DNA of 64,000 nt, taken from Icerya purchasi. Its lineage: Eukaryota > Arthropoda > Insecta > Hemiptera > Monophlebidae. Each line of letters opens with the position of its first letter. The first letter of the stretch is position 1. This document shows, piece after piece, positions 12,463-23,990 of the stretch. The stretch lies in assembly GCA_039619475.1 (NCBI GenBank), contig CM077115.1:152743774-152807773 (forward strand), read 5' to 3'. The position numbers were made by a program, and so were the translations under genes. The notes beneath the pieces were generated by a model. It worked only from the letters and a program-made list of their open reading frames with translations. It did not search any database and had not been told where the DNA came from.

Positions 12463-13681
12463 TCTATATGTTATATATAAAAATCCCGTGTCTTTATGTT
12501 TGTGCAGGATAAACTCGGAATTTACTTAACCGATTTTTATAAAATTTTGAAAGTACATGCAATTTGGTCCAACTCTTAAGAGATAGAATACTTTTTGCTT
12601 TAATTATTTACATAAATGTATTTGTTATATTAAATAATTTAATCAATCAATTAAAAAAAAACAAATTTAATTGTTGGCTATTACTTTTTGCTTTAATTAT
12701 TTACATAAATATTTGTTATATTAAATAAAACAAATTTGACAATTTTATTATTTTTTGAGTACCAACTCTACTTTTCGTGGCGACTTTTGTGTATCGTGCG
12801 ATGTTAATCGAAATGCAACCAGGTTTATCGCTGTCGCATGCCGTTTTTATCGATGAATGATAAAATAAATTTTTTCGCTGTTGTTTTAAAAAAAGTTCGT
12901 GTTATTACGGAGTTGTTGTTTATGAAAAAAAAAATATATTGTACGATATTGTGCGGCATTTAATTTATTTATATTTCAGTGTATTTAATAAACGTCCTGC
13001 CTTGATAAAAGTTTACACTCCATTATAAACTTTAAAAAAAAAAAAATTTATTTTAATATTCCGACAACAATATTGTGGCAGTGATACAACTCTCCGATAT
13101 TGTTGGGCATCTCAGTTGCTTTATATTTCAGTATAAGATAATGCCACGGAGACAATCGAACCTCAACAATGCGCGTAGCAGAAATGCACGGTGTATGCGT
13201 GTTATGAAAGCTACTGAATCGGAAGAAGAAATTGCAAGAATAAACGCATGTTGCCTGCTGCTCACGTGTGGGAACACCATCAAGTCTATTCGTGTTAGCT
13301 TACAGGTTGACCAAGAACATTGTGCACAAATTAGTGCTTAGATAATTTTCAATTTTATAAAATGATATAACTAATAGTTCGAAACCAATGTTATCTGCCT
13401 CATTTATAACATTTAATTTTTATGTAACTAATTTATTTAATATATTGTGTAAAAATAAGTCATTGATTACAAATTAAAGTTAAAGATTAGATAAATAAAA
13501 TGTAAATTCAATAAGTGTATATTAGTTGGATAATTTCATTCTCTACATATGATTCAAAATCGGCTAAATAATTTCAGGTTTATTAGTAAAAATTAATTTG
13601 GGTGCATCAAAATAATAAGTAAAAAATTAATTTAATCTATTATAACTACTAAGCCACAGCAACGCGTGACTGGGTCAGCTA

Positions 13682-13682
<1 letters not shown>
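12463..13682 (+). mobile_element. Short Helitron
   Basis: The 5' end TCTATATGTTATATATAAAA (from 12463) and the 3' end ...gcaacgcgtgactgggtcagCTAG (CTAG at 13679-13682) match the TC...CTRR termini of insect Helitrons, with A before and T after as expected for insertion into AT. Internally, 13141-13341 encodes a piece of the Helitron protein N-terminus. The rest of the RepHel protein is absent, so this is a non-autonomous derivative of about 1.2 kb. A 50-60-bp segment (actttttgctttaattatttac...) is duplicated at about 12590 and 12684. Confidence 0.75.
13141..13341 (+). pseudogene. N-terminal fragment of Helitron-encoded protein
   Basis: A 66-codon frame beginning MPRRQSNLNNARSRNARCMR and continuing through VMKATESEEEIARINA. 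A basic, arginine-rich start followed by a short acidic SEEE segment is the usual N-terminus of Rep/helicase proteins of arthropod Helitrons. The frame stops at TAG well before any Rep or helicase domain. It lies inside the Helitron and has no likely host function. Confidence 0.6.
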
Positions 13683-13716
<34 letters not shown>

Positions 13717-14350
13717 TTACAATTACTTTCATTTTTTAATCGGGATGATATAAAAATGTAAATTTGTTGTTCTTTTTCGGTTCAGTTCGTTCAACAGCCT
13801 TAACAACCGGCTCTAATAATAAAAATAAAATTGTACGTCGTTTCGCGCGAATTTTATCCCAGAATATTACAATAGTTCCAAAATAATTTACACACATTCG
13901 CACTCCGTGATTATAAAAATTTAAAATCATCATCGAGTATTACGAATTTAAAAGCAGGTATCAACTTGCTAAATATTCGGTGCATTTTCCGATATTTACT
14001 AATTTATTAATTACGAATAACAAAAAAAAAAAAAAACGAAATTTATTCTTGCGCCAATCAGTTGATTGTAAATTGATATTTCTTAAAGTTGTTGCGGGTT
14101 TTTAAATTCAGGGAACCATTTGCGGAGGTGCACGATGTTATATTGGCGTATGAGCGACCGGAAAATTTGTAAAAAAGTGAAATTAGTACAATTTTCGTCA
14201 TACAGACCGCAGCATAAAACTTCCGAGTTAGAGCAAAATACCGAGGACGATAACCCGTTGCTACAGATGAAGCAAATCAGACCGAGGGAATTATTCAAAA
14301 GAGTGAACAGAAAAAAATGAAATTGAATTCAAGGAAGTGGTGGCGAATGG
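13683..14350. other. TA microsatellite and gene-free DNA
   Basis: A TA microsatellite (13683-13713) follows directly after the Helitron 3' end. The frame at 14120-14320 has no motif I recognise. Confidence 0.45.
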
Positions 14351-14354
14351 TTGA

Positions 14355-14465
14355 AATGAAAATAAGTGAGAGGCTTTCGCGAGAGCCTAGTGGTGTGAAC
14401 TCTGAATTGCTGAGGTAGCAGTTAAGAGTTCGATTTCCAGCAGAGAAAACAGACTAATTTAAAAA
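14355..14465 (+). repeat. Possible tRNA-derived SINE head
   Basis: The sequence has an A-box-like tagtggtgtga, and 50 bp later a B-box-like gagttcgatttcc followed by agcagag. Only one copy was seen in the window and there is no cloverleaf I can complete, so SINE head or tRNA relic are both possible. Confidence 0.35.
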
Positions 14466-14536
14466 TGAGAAATAAACAAATTTAATAGGAAATAGAATGA
14501 TTTAATTAATAACGAGTAGTTAGTGGCCAAATGGCA

Positions 14537-14568
<32 letters not shown>

Positions 14569-15329
14569 AAGGTGAGGAATTTATAAGGTAGCTGTGAGTA
14601 AGTAGTGTCTAGTTTAGTCCGTGCGATTTTACTTCAAGCGAGTTTATTTTGGGTGAACTAAAGCCACTTACTAGGTGAAATTATTTGGCAATGATAAGAT
14701 CATAGGCGCTATTTCAAAAACTAATGTCGTAGAAAACCATGTTAATCCCATCAAACGCGCTTGAACCGTTTGAGAGTGCAAAGAACGGTGTCGCATCGGA
14801 GGGAAACTATTTCCAAGAGATGCTAAGTAAGCGAGATTAAATTTAAAAATAAAACAAAATTTCCGGAACCTTTCATTGATCTACATTATTATTACTACAA
14901 CTTCTGGAATGTAGAGTGAAAGTTTTTTTTTTTACTTTTTTTTTTAAATTTGCAAAATTACGTGTAATCATCGAACGAGAATAGTGTCCATTTTTAAGGT
15001 AGGTAAAAATTTTGAGGTAGACGGTTTATATGTCCGATCAGGTTTAAGTCTGTTTCACTTAGGCTAGGGACCCACGAGCGTTATGACGGACGTTGCAGTA
15101 TTAATAAAATAGCATGAGAGTCACAAAGCAACGGTTCGATTATAATCCGACGTATATATTATGCTACAATGCGCGTTTAGTTCTGCGTACATGATTTAGC
15201 GTTCTATTTGTATTACTTACATGAAAAGTGTTTTGCTAACGTCCGTTTTGAGGTACACTGTTTTGGAAAAATTTATACTTACCAAGATATTCTCTATTTT
15301 TTATGCTTTTTATTTCTTTTATTTATATT

Positions 15330-15360
<31 letters not shown>

Positions 15361-15660
15361 GTATATGTATATATATGTATTTCGACAGACTAACATGTAT
15401 TGCATTAATAAATATGAAAATTCACAGACTTCTGAAATTTTCATCGTAACTTCAATAACAAATTTACCTAAGCAGTGTACCGTAATTAGTAAATGCAATA
15501 TAAAACTCGGTTAATAAGTCAAAATAGAACTCGTTTACTATAGCAATAATTAAACGATTCAACCTGTAACTAGTTGACTATTGTTTTACGGTTTTGATTT
15601 CGTTAGCGTTTTTCATAAAAGCAGTGTGTTCTCGAGTAAATGTAAGCTTCACCCATTTCT
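14466..15660. other. Gene-free stretch downstream of the GMC gene
   Basis: Contains a 25-base A-run (about 14546-14570) and a TA/TATG microsatellite (15331-15380). TTTATT (AATAAA on the minus strand) occurs near 15309-15330 and could serve the GMC transcript as a polyadenylation signal, but this is unproven. Confidence 0.4.
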
Positions 15661-15666
15661 GTTTTT

Positions 15667-17586
15667 TTATAGTTCTTCGTGTAGATTTTTCCAATGCTCA
15701 ACGATCAGGCTGGAAGCCTTTTCACCGATCATGATGGTCGGAATATTTGTATTGCCGCTTGTCACGGTTGGCATGATGGAAGCGTCGGCTACTCGAAGGT
15801 TCACTATGTTGCCAACTTTCAAAGACGAATCCACGACTGTCGTTCGGTCACCTTTCGGGCCCATCTTACAGGTGCCGACAGGATGATAGAGCGTTGTGGT
15901 GAGATAACGAATTACGCACTCCCAAAACGAGTCGGTCTGCTCGTCGTCGACTAAATGTCCACGACGGTGTTCGGCGCAAATAGACCCGGTCATATCGACC
16001 AGCTTAAAGTGGGTTTTGGTGGTGTTAGTTTGAAGTAGCTTTTTCGTTAGCCGCGCCGCTCTGATCAGTAGCGCTACATCGGCCGGATCGGTTAGATAGC
16101 CGGAATGGATTTTCGGCTTCTCGAACGGATCGTCGGACGATAGGAGAATTTCGCCGCGACTTTCCGGTCGTATCAAAGTCGGTCCGACGAGAAACATGTG
16201 ATGCCTCTGGTTCAGTTCGGTCAAGATACGCGCTTCTTCCTCGCTACAGTTGACCATTCTGAACATGAAATCGTTGAGCAAGCTGCTTTTCGCTGGGAAA
16301 TTGATGAAGTGGTACTGTAAATCCGGGTACTGTTTGTTCGAGCCGGTCGTATCGACGAACGCCATCGTACTCAGCACTCCGACACTGTTCAGTCCGATCT
16401 TCTTCGTCAGATAGTGATAGAGCACTTCGGTCATTTCAACCTGATCCTCACCGGGCAATGCATCCAGTAACAGAGCGAACGAGAAAAAGGTAACGTGGTC
16501 CTGCAGATTTTTTCCAACCGCCGGTAAATCCTCTACCACTTCCACGCCAATTTCGTTCAAGTGTTCTTTCGGCCCAATCCCGGACAACATCAACAGTTGC
16601 GGCGAATTTATCACGCCGGCCGATAAGATCACCTCTTTCCGAGCCACTATCCGATGATAAGTGCCTGTGTCCGTCTTGAACAATTCGATGCCGTACGCTC
16701 GTTTTTCTGTCGGATCGATTAGAACTTTCGTTACGACGGCTCGCTTCACAACGTGCAAATTCTTCCGGTGCCTGACCGACGCTAAATACGCTCGCGCGCT
16801 GTTGCACCGTTCGCCGTTCTGAAGAGTTCCCGGAATGGTGGAAATACCGGCCACATTTTCTTCTCCGCTAGCGAAGTCGTGCACCGGTGACACTCCCAGT
16901 TCGAGCATGCTCGCTATCAACAAGTTGCGCTGCTGTTCGACCGAGGGCACGCTTTGGTCGAAATGTTCGACGTTCATGTAGCCGTCGTTGCCGTGATAGT
17001 GCTGGTCGTCGTCGGGAACGGTGTACTTTTCGAGCTTCTTGAAAAACGGTAACAGTTCCTCGTAACTCCAGCCCTTGTTTCCGGCTGTGGCCCATCGATC
17101 GTAGTCCTTTGGATTCGCTCGCACGTAAAGCATCGCGTTCATCGAACTACTTCCGCCCAACATTTTCCCTCTGGGCCAGAAGCAACGCTGTTCTTTCATC
17201 GCGAGACAGGCGAAATTGGACCTTTCGGGCCGATAATCCCAGTCGTATTTCGTACCCATCAGGCTGAACAGGAAAGCCGGAATGTCCGATTCGATCGGAG
17301 GATCGTCTCCCGCTTCCACCACCAATACCCGCCATTCCGGTATTTCGCTCAGTCTATTAGCTATCACCGATCCGGCTGATCCCGCTCCGACTACTATAAA
17401 GTCGAATTCGTCCGCGCTTCCTTTTTCCTCGGCCGCTACTAAATTGTACTCGTCCGGATATTTCCCGCCGATGTTGTGTACCGAGTTAGCCAGCACGGCT
17501 AGCAAAGCGGAGTACAGAAACTGGAATTGCCCAATGCTGGATATATTATGCGCGGCCGCAGCAGCCGTCATCGAAGCCACATCCAT
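15667..17586 (-). CDS. GMC oxidoreductase, glucose dehydrogenase (FAD, quinone)-like
   Basis: An intact 639-residue reading frame of the glucose-methanol-choline oxidoreductase family, FAD enzymes that oxidise alcohols or sugars. Visible landmarks are: dinucleotide-binding motif VVGAGSAGSVIANRLSE (residues 65-81) with the acidic EAG end of the Rossmann fold at 91-93; GMC signature 1 region WPRGKMLGGSSSMN (137-150); signature 2 region SAGVINSPQLLMLSGIGP (322-339); catalytic histidine in YHPVGTCKMG (His568); and a GNTN segment (611-614) holding the second active-site position. The length is normal for insect members. The N-terminus has a hydrophobic stretch (about 22-35) that could be a signal or membrane segment. 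A TTTATAG acceptor-like sequence ends two bases before the ATG, so the upstream part is probably an intron in the 5' untranslated region. Substrate unknown; insects have many paralogues. Confidence 0.93.
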   Translation of the reverse strand: MDVASMTAAAAAHNISSIGQFQFLYSALLAVLANSVHNIGGKYPDEYNLVAAEEKGSADEFDFIVVGAGSAGSVIANRLSEIPEWRVLVVEAGDDPPIESDIPAFLFSLMGTKYDWDYRPERSNFACLAMKEQRCFWPRGKMLGGSSSMNAMLYVRANPKDYDRWATAGNKGWSYEELLPFFKKLEKYTVPDDDQHYHGNDGYMNVEHFDQSVPSVEQQRNLLIASMLELGVSPVHDFASGEENVAGISTIPGTLQNGERCNSARAYLASVRHRKNLHVVKRAVVTKVLIDPTEKRAYGIELFKTDTGTYHRIVARKEVILSAGVINSPQLLMLSGIGPKEHLNEIGVEVVEDLPAVGKNLQDHVTFFSFALLLDALPGEDQVEMTEVLYHYLTKKIGLNSVGVLSTMAFVDTTGSNKQYPDLQYHFINFPAKSSLLNDFMFRMVNCSEEEARILTELNQRHHMFLVGPTLIRPESRGEILLSSDDPFEKPKIHSGYLTDPADVALLIRAARLTKKLLQTNTTKTHFKLVDMTGSICAEHRRGHLVDDEQTDSFWECVIRYLTTTLYHPVGTCKMGPKGDRTTVVDSSLKVGNIVNLRVADASIMPTVTSGNTNIPTIMIGEKASSLIVEHWKNLHEEL

Positions 17587-17587
17587 T

Positions 17588-17600
17588 CTATAAATGAAAA
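17588..17600 (-). promoter_or_regulatory. Likely splice acceptor before the GMC coding exon
   Basis: On the minus strand the sequence reads ttttcatttatAG then A and the start ATG. A pyrimidine-rich run ending in AG (17588-17589) just before the start codon suggests that the coding exon begins at 17587, with an upstream non-coding exon not identified here. Confidence 0.5.
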
Positions 17601-18240
17601 ATCTGTAAGATTACAGTGCCTAGATTTAACATTTTTTTAAAATTTAGAATCGATTTCAAAAAACATATTTTTCGCGCAAAGTTTACCTCTATGAAATTGT
17701 CTGCCGATTAAACAATAATTTCAACACGATTATAATTAGATCCGCCGATGGTTTATTTATCTCTACTGGAAAGTCTGTCAGATGATTTCCCTTTTTCCAT
17801 TTTCTTTTTTTTTTTAAACTAAAAGGTGTGTATGAGAGTTTCCATGTACCCATATTAAAAACGGTAGATTTAAACAAATATTATATATACATATATATTA
17901 ATGGCAATGTCATTCTCAGACCCCCCCCCCCAAATAAAAATAAAAATAGCCCTACCTCCACCACTTTTTTCTGTCACAAAAATTTGTCTTAAAATGTAAG
18001 AATACGAAGTATCGACAAAATGAATTGCTGTCTCAGCCAAAGTTTCGTAAATAAAGATTGATTTTTCTGTCAAGCAGTCAGAAAGAACGACGTTTCCAAC
18101 TTTTCTCGTTCTCTACGAAGCCATTAAATAATGCCCCCTTAATACATATTCATAAAAAAAAAAAAAGTTTTAAATTTAATTTAAAAAAGAGTACCGTCGT
18201 AATTTCGCGTTGTAATTTTAATATTTGAACATAATAAAAA
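17600..18240. other. AT-rich DNA upstream of the GMC exon
   Basis: No coding evidence. It holds a 10-12-base C-run near 17921 and an A-run at about 18154. It may include the first intron of the GMC gene. Confidence 0.4.
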
Positions 18241-18244
18241 GAAG

Positions 18245-20575
18245 TTTCAGCTCCCAGCAAGACGCCTATATACATGGAAAGCGCCATCAGGAAACATACG
18301 AAATCAGATAGATTATATACTCCTTCCGAAGCAATTCAAGAAAGACGTAAAATCCGTCCAAACATATCCAGGTGCTGATGTTGGATCAGATCACAATCCA
18401 GTGGTTTTAGTCATAAAACTCCGGTTTTGCAGAGGTCCAAAGCCAAAACAGAATATAACACATCGTATAGATATTCGGAAAATACAGCAGAATGAAGTAC
18501 GTGTTAAAGTAAAGGAAGAAATGAAGAAATCAATCTCTTTGCTTACTGCGCCTAATACTGAACGTTCCTGGAAATATGGAAAGAAGAACAAAATCGAATC
18601 CAGACTACTGTTATAGGTAACACGACTTACTCTAAAAAGAAAGCTTGGATGACTGAAGATATACTGAAAAAGATGGAGGAAAGGCGGAAAAATAAACATA
18701 ACAGCACGGAATATCGCAAACTGAATAAGTTTATACGAAAACAAGTGCGTGAAGCGAAGGAACAATGGTTACAAGAAAAGTGTTGTGAAATTGAACAGTT
18801 AGAGGAAAAGCACGACTCTTTCAATACCCATAAAAAAGTCAAAGAATTTGTTGGAACTATGAGAAAGAAGAGGTATGCTGTACTAAAGGACAAAAATGGT
18901 AATATTCTGGCCAATATCCACGACAGACTAACAACATGGAGGAATTATGTACAGGAACTATTCTAGAATAGAAGAACAGAATCATTTATGACAGAAGAGA
19001 ATTATCCTGTCGTGTCTGGTATAATTAAAATCAAAAAAGAAGAAGTAATAGAAGCGATAAAAAACCTGAAAGTAGGAAAAACAGTAGGCCTTGATGGCAT
19101 TCACGGTGAGGTACTCCAAATATTAATTGAAGATGAGCAGATGATGATATTTTTCACTGATTTCTTCAATGAAATCTATGAGTCAGGAAGGCTCATGACT
19201 GATTGGCTGAGATCAGTGTTCGTAACACTGCCAAAGAAATTCATTGCGTCAGATTGCAACGACTACCGAACAATAAGCCTTATGTCACACATACTGAAGA
19301 TATTTTTGAAGATAATACATCGACGGATATATGAAACATGCGAAAATAATTCTGGAGAATGGCAGTTCGGTTTTAAGAAAGGCTATGGAACCCAGGAATC
19401 ATTATGTCTAATAAATGTCCTTGCTTCGAAATGCAGAGACATGAATCATAGACTATATTTATGCTTTATTGATTATAGAAAAGCTTTTGATTGTGTTGAC
19501 CATGACAAACTAATAGAAATCTTGAGAGCTATCAACCTAAATGAAAATGATATAAAAATATTACACAACCTATACTGGAACCAAACGGCTGTAGTTCGTT
19601 GTGAGAACGAAATAACAGAAGATATAGCGATAAAAAGAGGTGTAAGACAAGGGTGCATATTGTCATCGATACTCTTCAACGTATATGCAAAAAGCATTTT
19701 CAAATTAACCATTAATGAAACTGACGGAGTAAAAGTTGAGGAAAGCCGGATTTCCAATATACGATACGCGGACGATACAGTTCTAATATCTGATAATATT
19801 ACTGGATTACAAGAAATCGTTAACCGTGTTTGTGACATCAGTCTCCAGTATGGGTTAGAAATAAATGCCACCAAAACGAAGTGGATGGTTATACACAAGA
19901 AAAGAACTGATGCTAGTGCAACAGCTGGTCAAATTTACATTGGAGCTGAGAAGGTGGAAAGAGTCAGTAAGTTTCTATACCTGGGTGCATGGCTTCATGA
20001 GGAAGTAGATTGGAGCATTGAAATAAGAACTAGGATCGAGAAAGCCAGAGGTATATATTCAATACTATGAAGAGGCTGGTAACTAGAAAGAATACTAGTT
20101 TAAATTTACGTATGCGATTAGTCCGATGCTACGTCTTCTCAGTACTTTTATGCGGTGCTGAGAGTTGGACAAAATAGCTTGAAAAAAGATTACAAGCGTT
20201 TGAAATGTACATTTACCGACGTATGTTAAAGATATCATGGACAGAACGGATAACTAACAAAGAAGTACTGAATAGAATGGCCAAGAAAAGAGAATTATTA
20301 TTAACTATGCAAGAAAGAAAAATCAAATACTACGGCCACATTAATCGCAATGAAAAGTATAGAGGCCTGCAAACTGTGCCCAGAATTGCTGGGAAAAGAA
20401 GCAGAGGTAGAAGAAAATTATCGTGGGAGGATGACATGCAGCGATGGTGCAAATGCACATCATCGGAGTTACTCCGAGCAGCGGCCGATAAAGTGAAGCT
20501 AGCTACATTGATCGCCAAACTTCGACCGGAGGTGGCGTAAAGAAGAAGAAGAAGAAAAAGAAGAAAAAAAAAAGA
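18245..20575 (+). mobile_element. 5'-truncated RTE-like LINE, copy B
   Basis: The element starts inside the endonuclease/exonuclease/phosphatase domain (RLYTWKAPSGN...QIDYILL...GSDHNPVV, 18265-18410). It continues through a basic linker (18649-18966) and the RT (18988-20070), and finishes in the C-terminal region (20205-20540: MYIYRRMLKISWTERITNKEVLNRM...KIKYYGHINR...GKRSRGRRK). The 3' end is a GAA-type repeat (20543-20575). Only a handful of stops or shifts separate the blocks (near 18616, 18966 and 20070), so it is fairly young. The motif order resembles RTE/BovB elements. Confidence 0.85.
18988..20070 (+). CDS. Reverse transcriptase domain of RTE-like LINE B
   Basis: A 360-codon open frame with the RT blocks in order: NLKVGKTVGLDGIHGEVL, LRSVFVTLPKK, DYRTISLMSHILKIFLK, QFGFKKGYGTQESL, the palm aspartate in CFIDYRKAFDCVDHDKL, KRGVRQGCILSSILFNVYA, the catalytic box IRYADDTVLISD, and the thumb start (LEINATKTKWM). 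The catalytic YADD is intact. The enzyme would copy the element's RNA at the target nick. It is separated from the endonuclease and from the C-terminal part by stops, so the full protein cannot be made from this copy. Confidence 0.85.
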   Translation: MTEENYPVVSGIIKIKKEEVIEAIKNLKVGKTVGLDGIHGEVLQILIEDEQMMIFFTDFFNEIYESGRLMTDWLRSVFVTLPKKFIASDCNDYRTISLMSHILKIFLKIIHRRIYETCENNSGEWQFGFKKGYGTQESLCLINVLASKCRDMNHRLYLCFIDYRKAFDCVDHDKLIEILRAINLNENDIKILHNLYWNQTAVVRCENEITEDIAIKRGVRQGCILSSILFNVYAKSIFKLTINETDGVKVEESRISNIRYADDTVLISDNITGLQEIVNRVCDISLQYGLEINATKTKWMVIHKKRTDASATAGQIYIGAEKVERVSKFLYLGAWLHEEVDWSIEIRTRIEKARGIYSIL

Positions 20576-20744
20576 AATGAAAATAGAAGTGAATTTTAAT
20601 ATTTAGTTTATCGACTTTTCTTTTTAATTCCTAATGTTATTCCTCACATCAATATATTGGGCTATTCTTTTTGATTTATTTTTTTGTAATTTGTATTACA
20701 AACAGTTCTTTGACAAATTTTTCGACCTAATGATCCCAAAAACA

Positions 20745-21705
20745 CGTTCAATGGTATTAATATCAGTAAGCATAAATAGAGGAGTCAGACAAGGATGTAT
20801 ACTGTCACCGCTCCTGTTTAACCTATATGCAGACAGTATCTTTGAGCAAGCGTTATGGAATCTCAGAGCTGGGATTCGGATAAATGGAAAGTACATAAAT
20901 AACATCCGCTATGCAGACGACGCCGTTCTTCTGGCTGACTCTAATAAACAGTTACAAAAAATTATTAACGAAGTTAATGAAGCAGGTAAAAAATGTGGAC
21001 TAGGGATAAATGAAAACAAAACAAAATTTATGGTAGTCAGTCACAAACAACATCGAAACACAACTATTCAGATTAATGGGAAAAACATCGAAGAAGTTAA
21101 ACAATTTAAATATCTAGGATGTTATATTACAGAGAAGCTTGATCCAAATACTGAAGTTAAAAGAAAATGTGGGCAAGCCAAAACAACGTTTGACAAGTTT
21201 AAAAAATTGTTAACGGACCAATCACTAGGTCTCCGCATAAGACAGAACTTCATAAAATGCTATATATATATATCCGATTCTAATGTATGAGGTCGAAGCA
21301 ATGACATATACCGTAAGAACACTCAAATATTTCGGAGCGTGCGAAATGTGGTTATATAGAAGAGCCTTGAAGATATCTTGGGTACAGAAAATGTCTAATG
21401 AAGAGGTGCTAAAGAGAGCTAGAACGGAAAGGAGAATAATTGAAGAAATGAAAGCAAGAAAAACTAGGTATTTTGGTCATATTATACGAGGACAAAAATA
21501 TGAACTATTACGGTTGATCATTCAAGGAAAAATAGAAGGGAAACGAGGAAGAGGTCGAAGAAGAATATCATGGACCAGAAATGTCCGACAGTGGACCAAA
21601 ACATCATCGATAGGACAACTGATACAGGCGGCAAGAAGCCATAATATATGATTGTCTACACGCAGAACACTGCGTACGACACGTCGAAGAAGAAGAAGAA
21701 CGGCA
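20745..21705 (+). mobile_element. RTE-like LINE, copy C (3' half)
   Basis: A second, different RTE-like element in the same orientation, starting abruptly at the RT block NRGVRQGCILSPLLFNLYADS. It contains the intact box IRYADDAVLLADS, then NENKTKFMVVS and FKYLGCYITEKLDPN up to about 21275. After a frameshift it continues at 21330-21650 with CEMWLYRRALKISWVQKMSNEEVLKRAR...KTRYFGHIIRG...GKRGRGRRRISW. A GAAGAA tail ends at about 21705. It lies 170 bp downstream of copy B but differs in sequence, so it is a separate insertion and not a tandem duplicate. Confidence 0.8.
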
Positions 21706-21789
21706 ACGTATCCAACGCAAATTAATATACTTCCCTTGTCCCTATTGTCTTACATATATCGTATTATAACATTAATTAGAACTAAGATA

Positions 21790-22790
21790 GCTGTGAGATC
21801 TTGTTTAACGCAGTGGAACTGTCGCGGTTTTAATAATAACCGTGCTGAACTGATGCAGTTAATTGCACGGCATGACCTTATGCTATATGCTAGTATCACA
21901 CCTCAAATCAAGACATCAACCGAGGATAAAAAATTATAAACTCTTTAGATCTGAAAATACTCAAGGTATGAGAGCGAAAGGAAGTGTTCTATCTCTTATC
22001 CACAGCTCCATCCCTGCGTCCCCAGTCCGTCACAACTCCTCTTTACAAGTTATTGCCGTCGTGATATATGCCCCTCTTTTATCTAACTCTCTAGTCTGTT
22101 ATATTCCCCACAACAGTGTGGATAGTTTCCACAAAGTCCGTTATAACACAACTTCCTAAACCGATAATATTATTAGGGGACTTCAACGCTCATTCTTCGA
22201 TTTGAGGATCAAGACAAACAAACAAACATGGAGTAATTATTACTGAACTACTTTTAAATGCCGATTTATGCTTTATTCCTGAACCTAATTTTAACCATAC
22301 CATGTGTTCTCGACTATCGACTTAGCTTTCTCCTCCCCAGTCTTATATTCTAAATTAGTGTCGGTAATACTGCCTGACTTGTGTTTTAGCGACCATTTCC
22401 CTATTATTATAATTCATACCACAAGTCCTATACCAAACATCTCCACGTCTTTATCCCACATCAAATGAAGATCTCTGTGGTAGAAAATATCAGGATACTA
22501 CTTGGGACTATGTTTATTGCAGTGGAAACGGCAATACCCAAATCTACTCACGCCGTTTTCCTTGGTGGTGCAATGAAGTTGCCGTAGCAATACGAACCGG
22601 TAAACGAGTCCTCAGGAAATAAAAATCTTCAAAATTACATAGTGACCTGATTGAATTCAAAAAGCTACGCGCCAGTACACGTTACATAATTAAGATGAAA
22701 ATGTAAGAATCCTGAATCTCTTTCATCGATTCTATAGCCCAATCCACATCTAATTAATCAATGAATGGCCTTTTATAGAACTGTGTTTTC
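21790..22790 (+). mobile_element. I-group LINE endonuclease fragment
   Basis: The reading starts at TQWNCRGFNNNRAELMQLI, the typical N-terminus of an apurinic-like endonuclease of LINE ORF2. It runs through SVLSLIHSSIPAS, then ILLGDFNAHSSI (about 22162-22200) and PEPNFNHTMCSRLST. It ends in the pre-RT linker (FPWWCNEVAVAIRTGKRVLR; LIEFKKLRASTRYIIK; about 22558-22700). Stops and shifts are frequent. No RT follows. The family is probably the same as the RNase-H-bearing copies at 1, 31 and 35-38 kb, because blocks from those copies fit end to end with it. Confidence 0.7.
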
Positions 22791-22799
22791 TAAATACTC

Positions 22800-23990
22800 G
22801 TCGTACTGTTAGCGGGTTTACATTTTTATCTTAAACTATCTCATTAAAATGGTTGCAAATTTTAAACATATTTCATAATAAATCGATTATTCTATTTAGT
22901 CAAAATCGTTGATTTTTCGTTCGGTTGAATTAATTAAATTTTCTATTTTCATATTTTCAACAACTGCGCTTTTGCTCAATTGCAGTGTACTTCCGATTTT
23001 TGCAATGTGGCAAATGTTCGCACGATGAAAAATTATGGCCCTGAATTAAAAAAAAGTATTTTTAATTTTCTCAAGGTAGATTTTTAAACGTTTTTTCTTT
23101 GACAATTAAAAAAAAAAACACAAACTTTTGACTAGTGTGTAAGTGTTCAATAATGTTCGTCAGAATTGAAAACGTGAGTCATCCGATTTAAAAACTAATT
23201 TTTACGATAAAAATAAATTTTAAAATTGGTTTATTCGTAAAGTCCGGCGCTATCGTATTTATTAAGCGATTTACTTTGACGAACCTCCTTGAATACTAAA
23301 CGTTTCTTTTATTAAATGAGAAATCGTTTCAGTCTTCAATAAAGGTGTTCTGGAAAATTAGAGCATCTTATATGGTTTTTTAAAAAAACTTGCCAACCTC
23401 TATCGTCGTATTCATAACTCTTAATTAAAACTAGAAAATATTGCAGAAGTATCGTTTTTGTTGGTGCTTTTTATTAATTAATAACATCTTTTGCATGTAT
23501 CGTAAAGTAAAGATCACTTTTCATTTTGTTCACTGTCAGTAAATATTTACTGAGGTTAAATTAACGTTAAATTCTTTTTTAAAAAGCTTATCACGAAGTA
23601 AGACGATTCGAATAATAAGTTGCAGCTGGGGGCAATTATGCAACATACGAACTACAAAACTTTAACATCCATTCACACATCCTTGCATCCACACACATTT
23701 AAATATATCACATCAAGCTTTCCTCCGCAAACACACTCATCCATATATACATATATGCTCATATACGCCTGTTCACTCATTAAAACTGAAGAGGAGAGAG
23801 GGAGTTGTATTCAAGATAGCATAATCGGGTATCCTGTCCGAAAGTTTGGAAAGTGAATAAATGATAATCATTTAAATACGATTGAGCTTATTTTATTTTA
23901 TCATTAAGAATTTGACGGATGGTTTTTTGTAACATCTGCATCTCAGCTGCATTAAGGAAAAATTAAATGGGCTCTGAATTTTTTTGCGGA
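22800..23990. other. Gene-free AT-rich stretch
   Basis: No motif or repeat that I could identify. The short frame at 23620-23856 has no recognisable features. Confidence 0.45.

Noticed and set aside
15694..17593. Several open frames in other frames and on the plus strand opposite the GMC gene
   Set aside because: They are shadows of the conserved, GC-rich coding exon on the minus strand and carry no family motifs.
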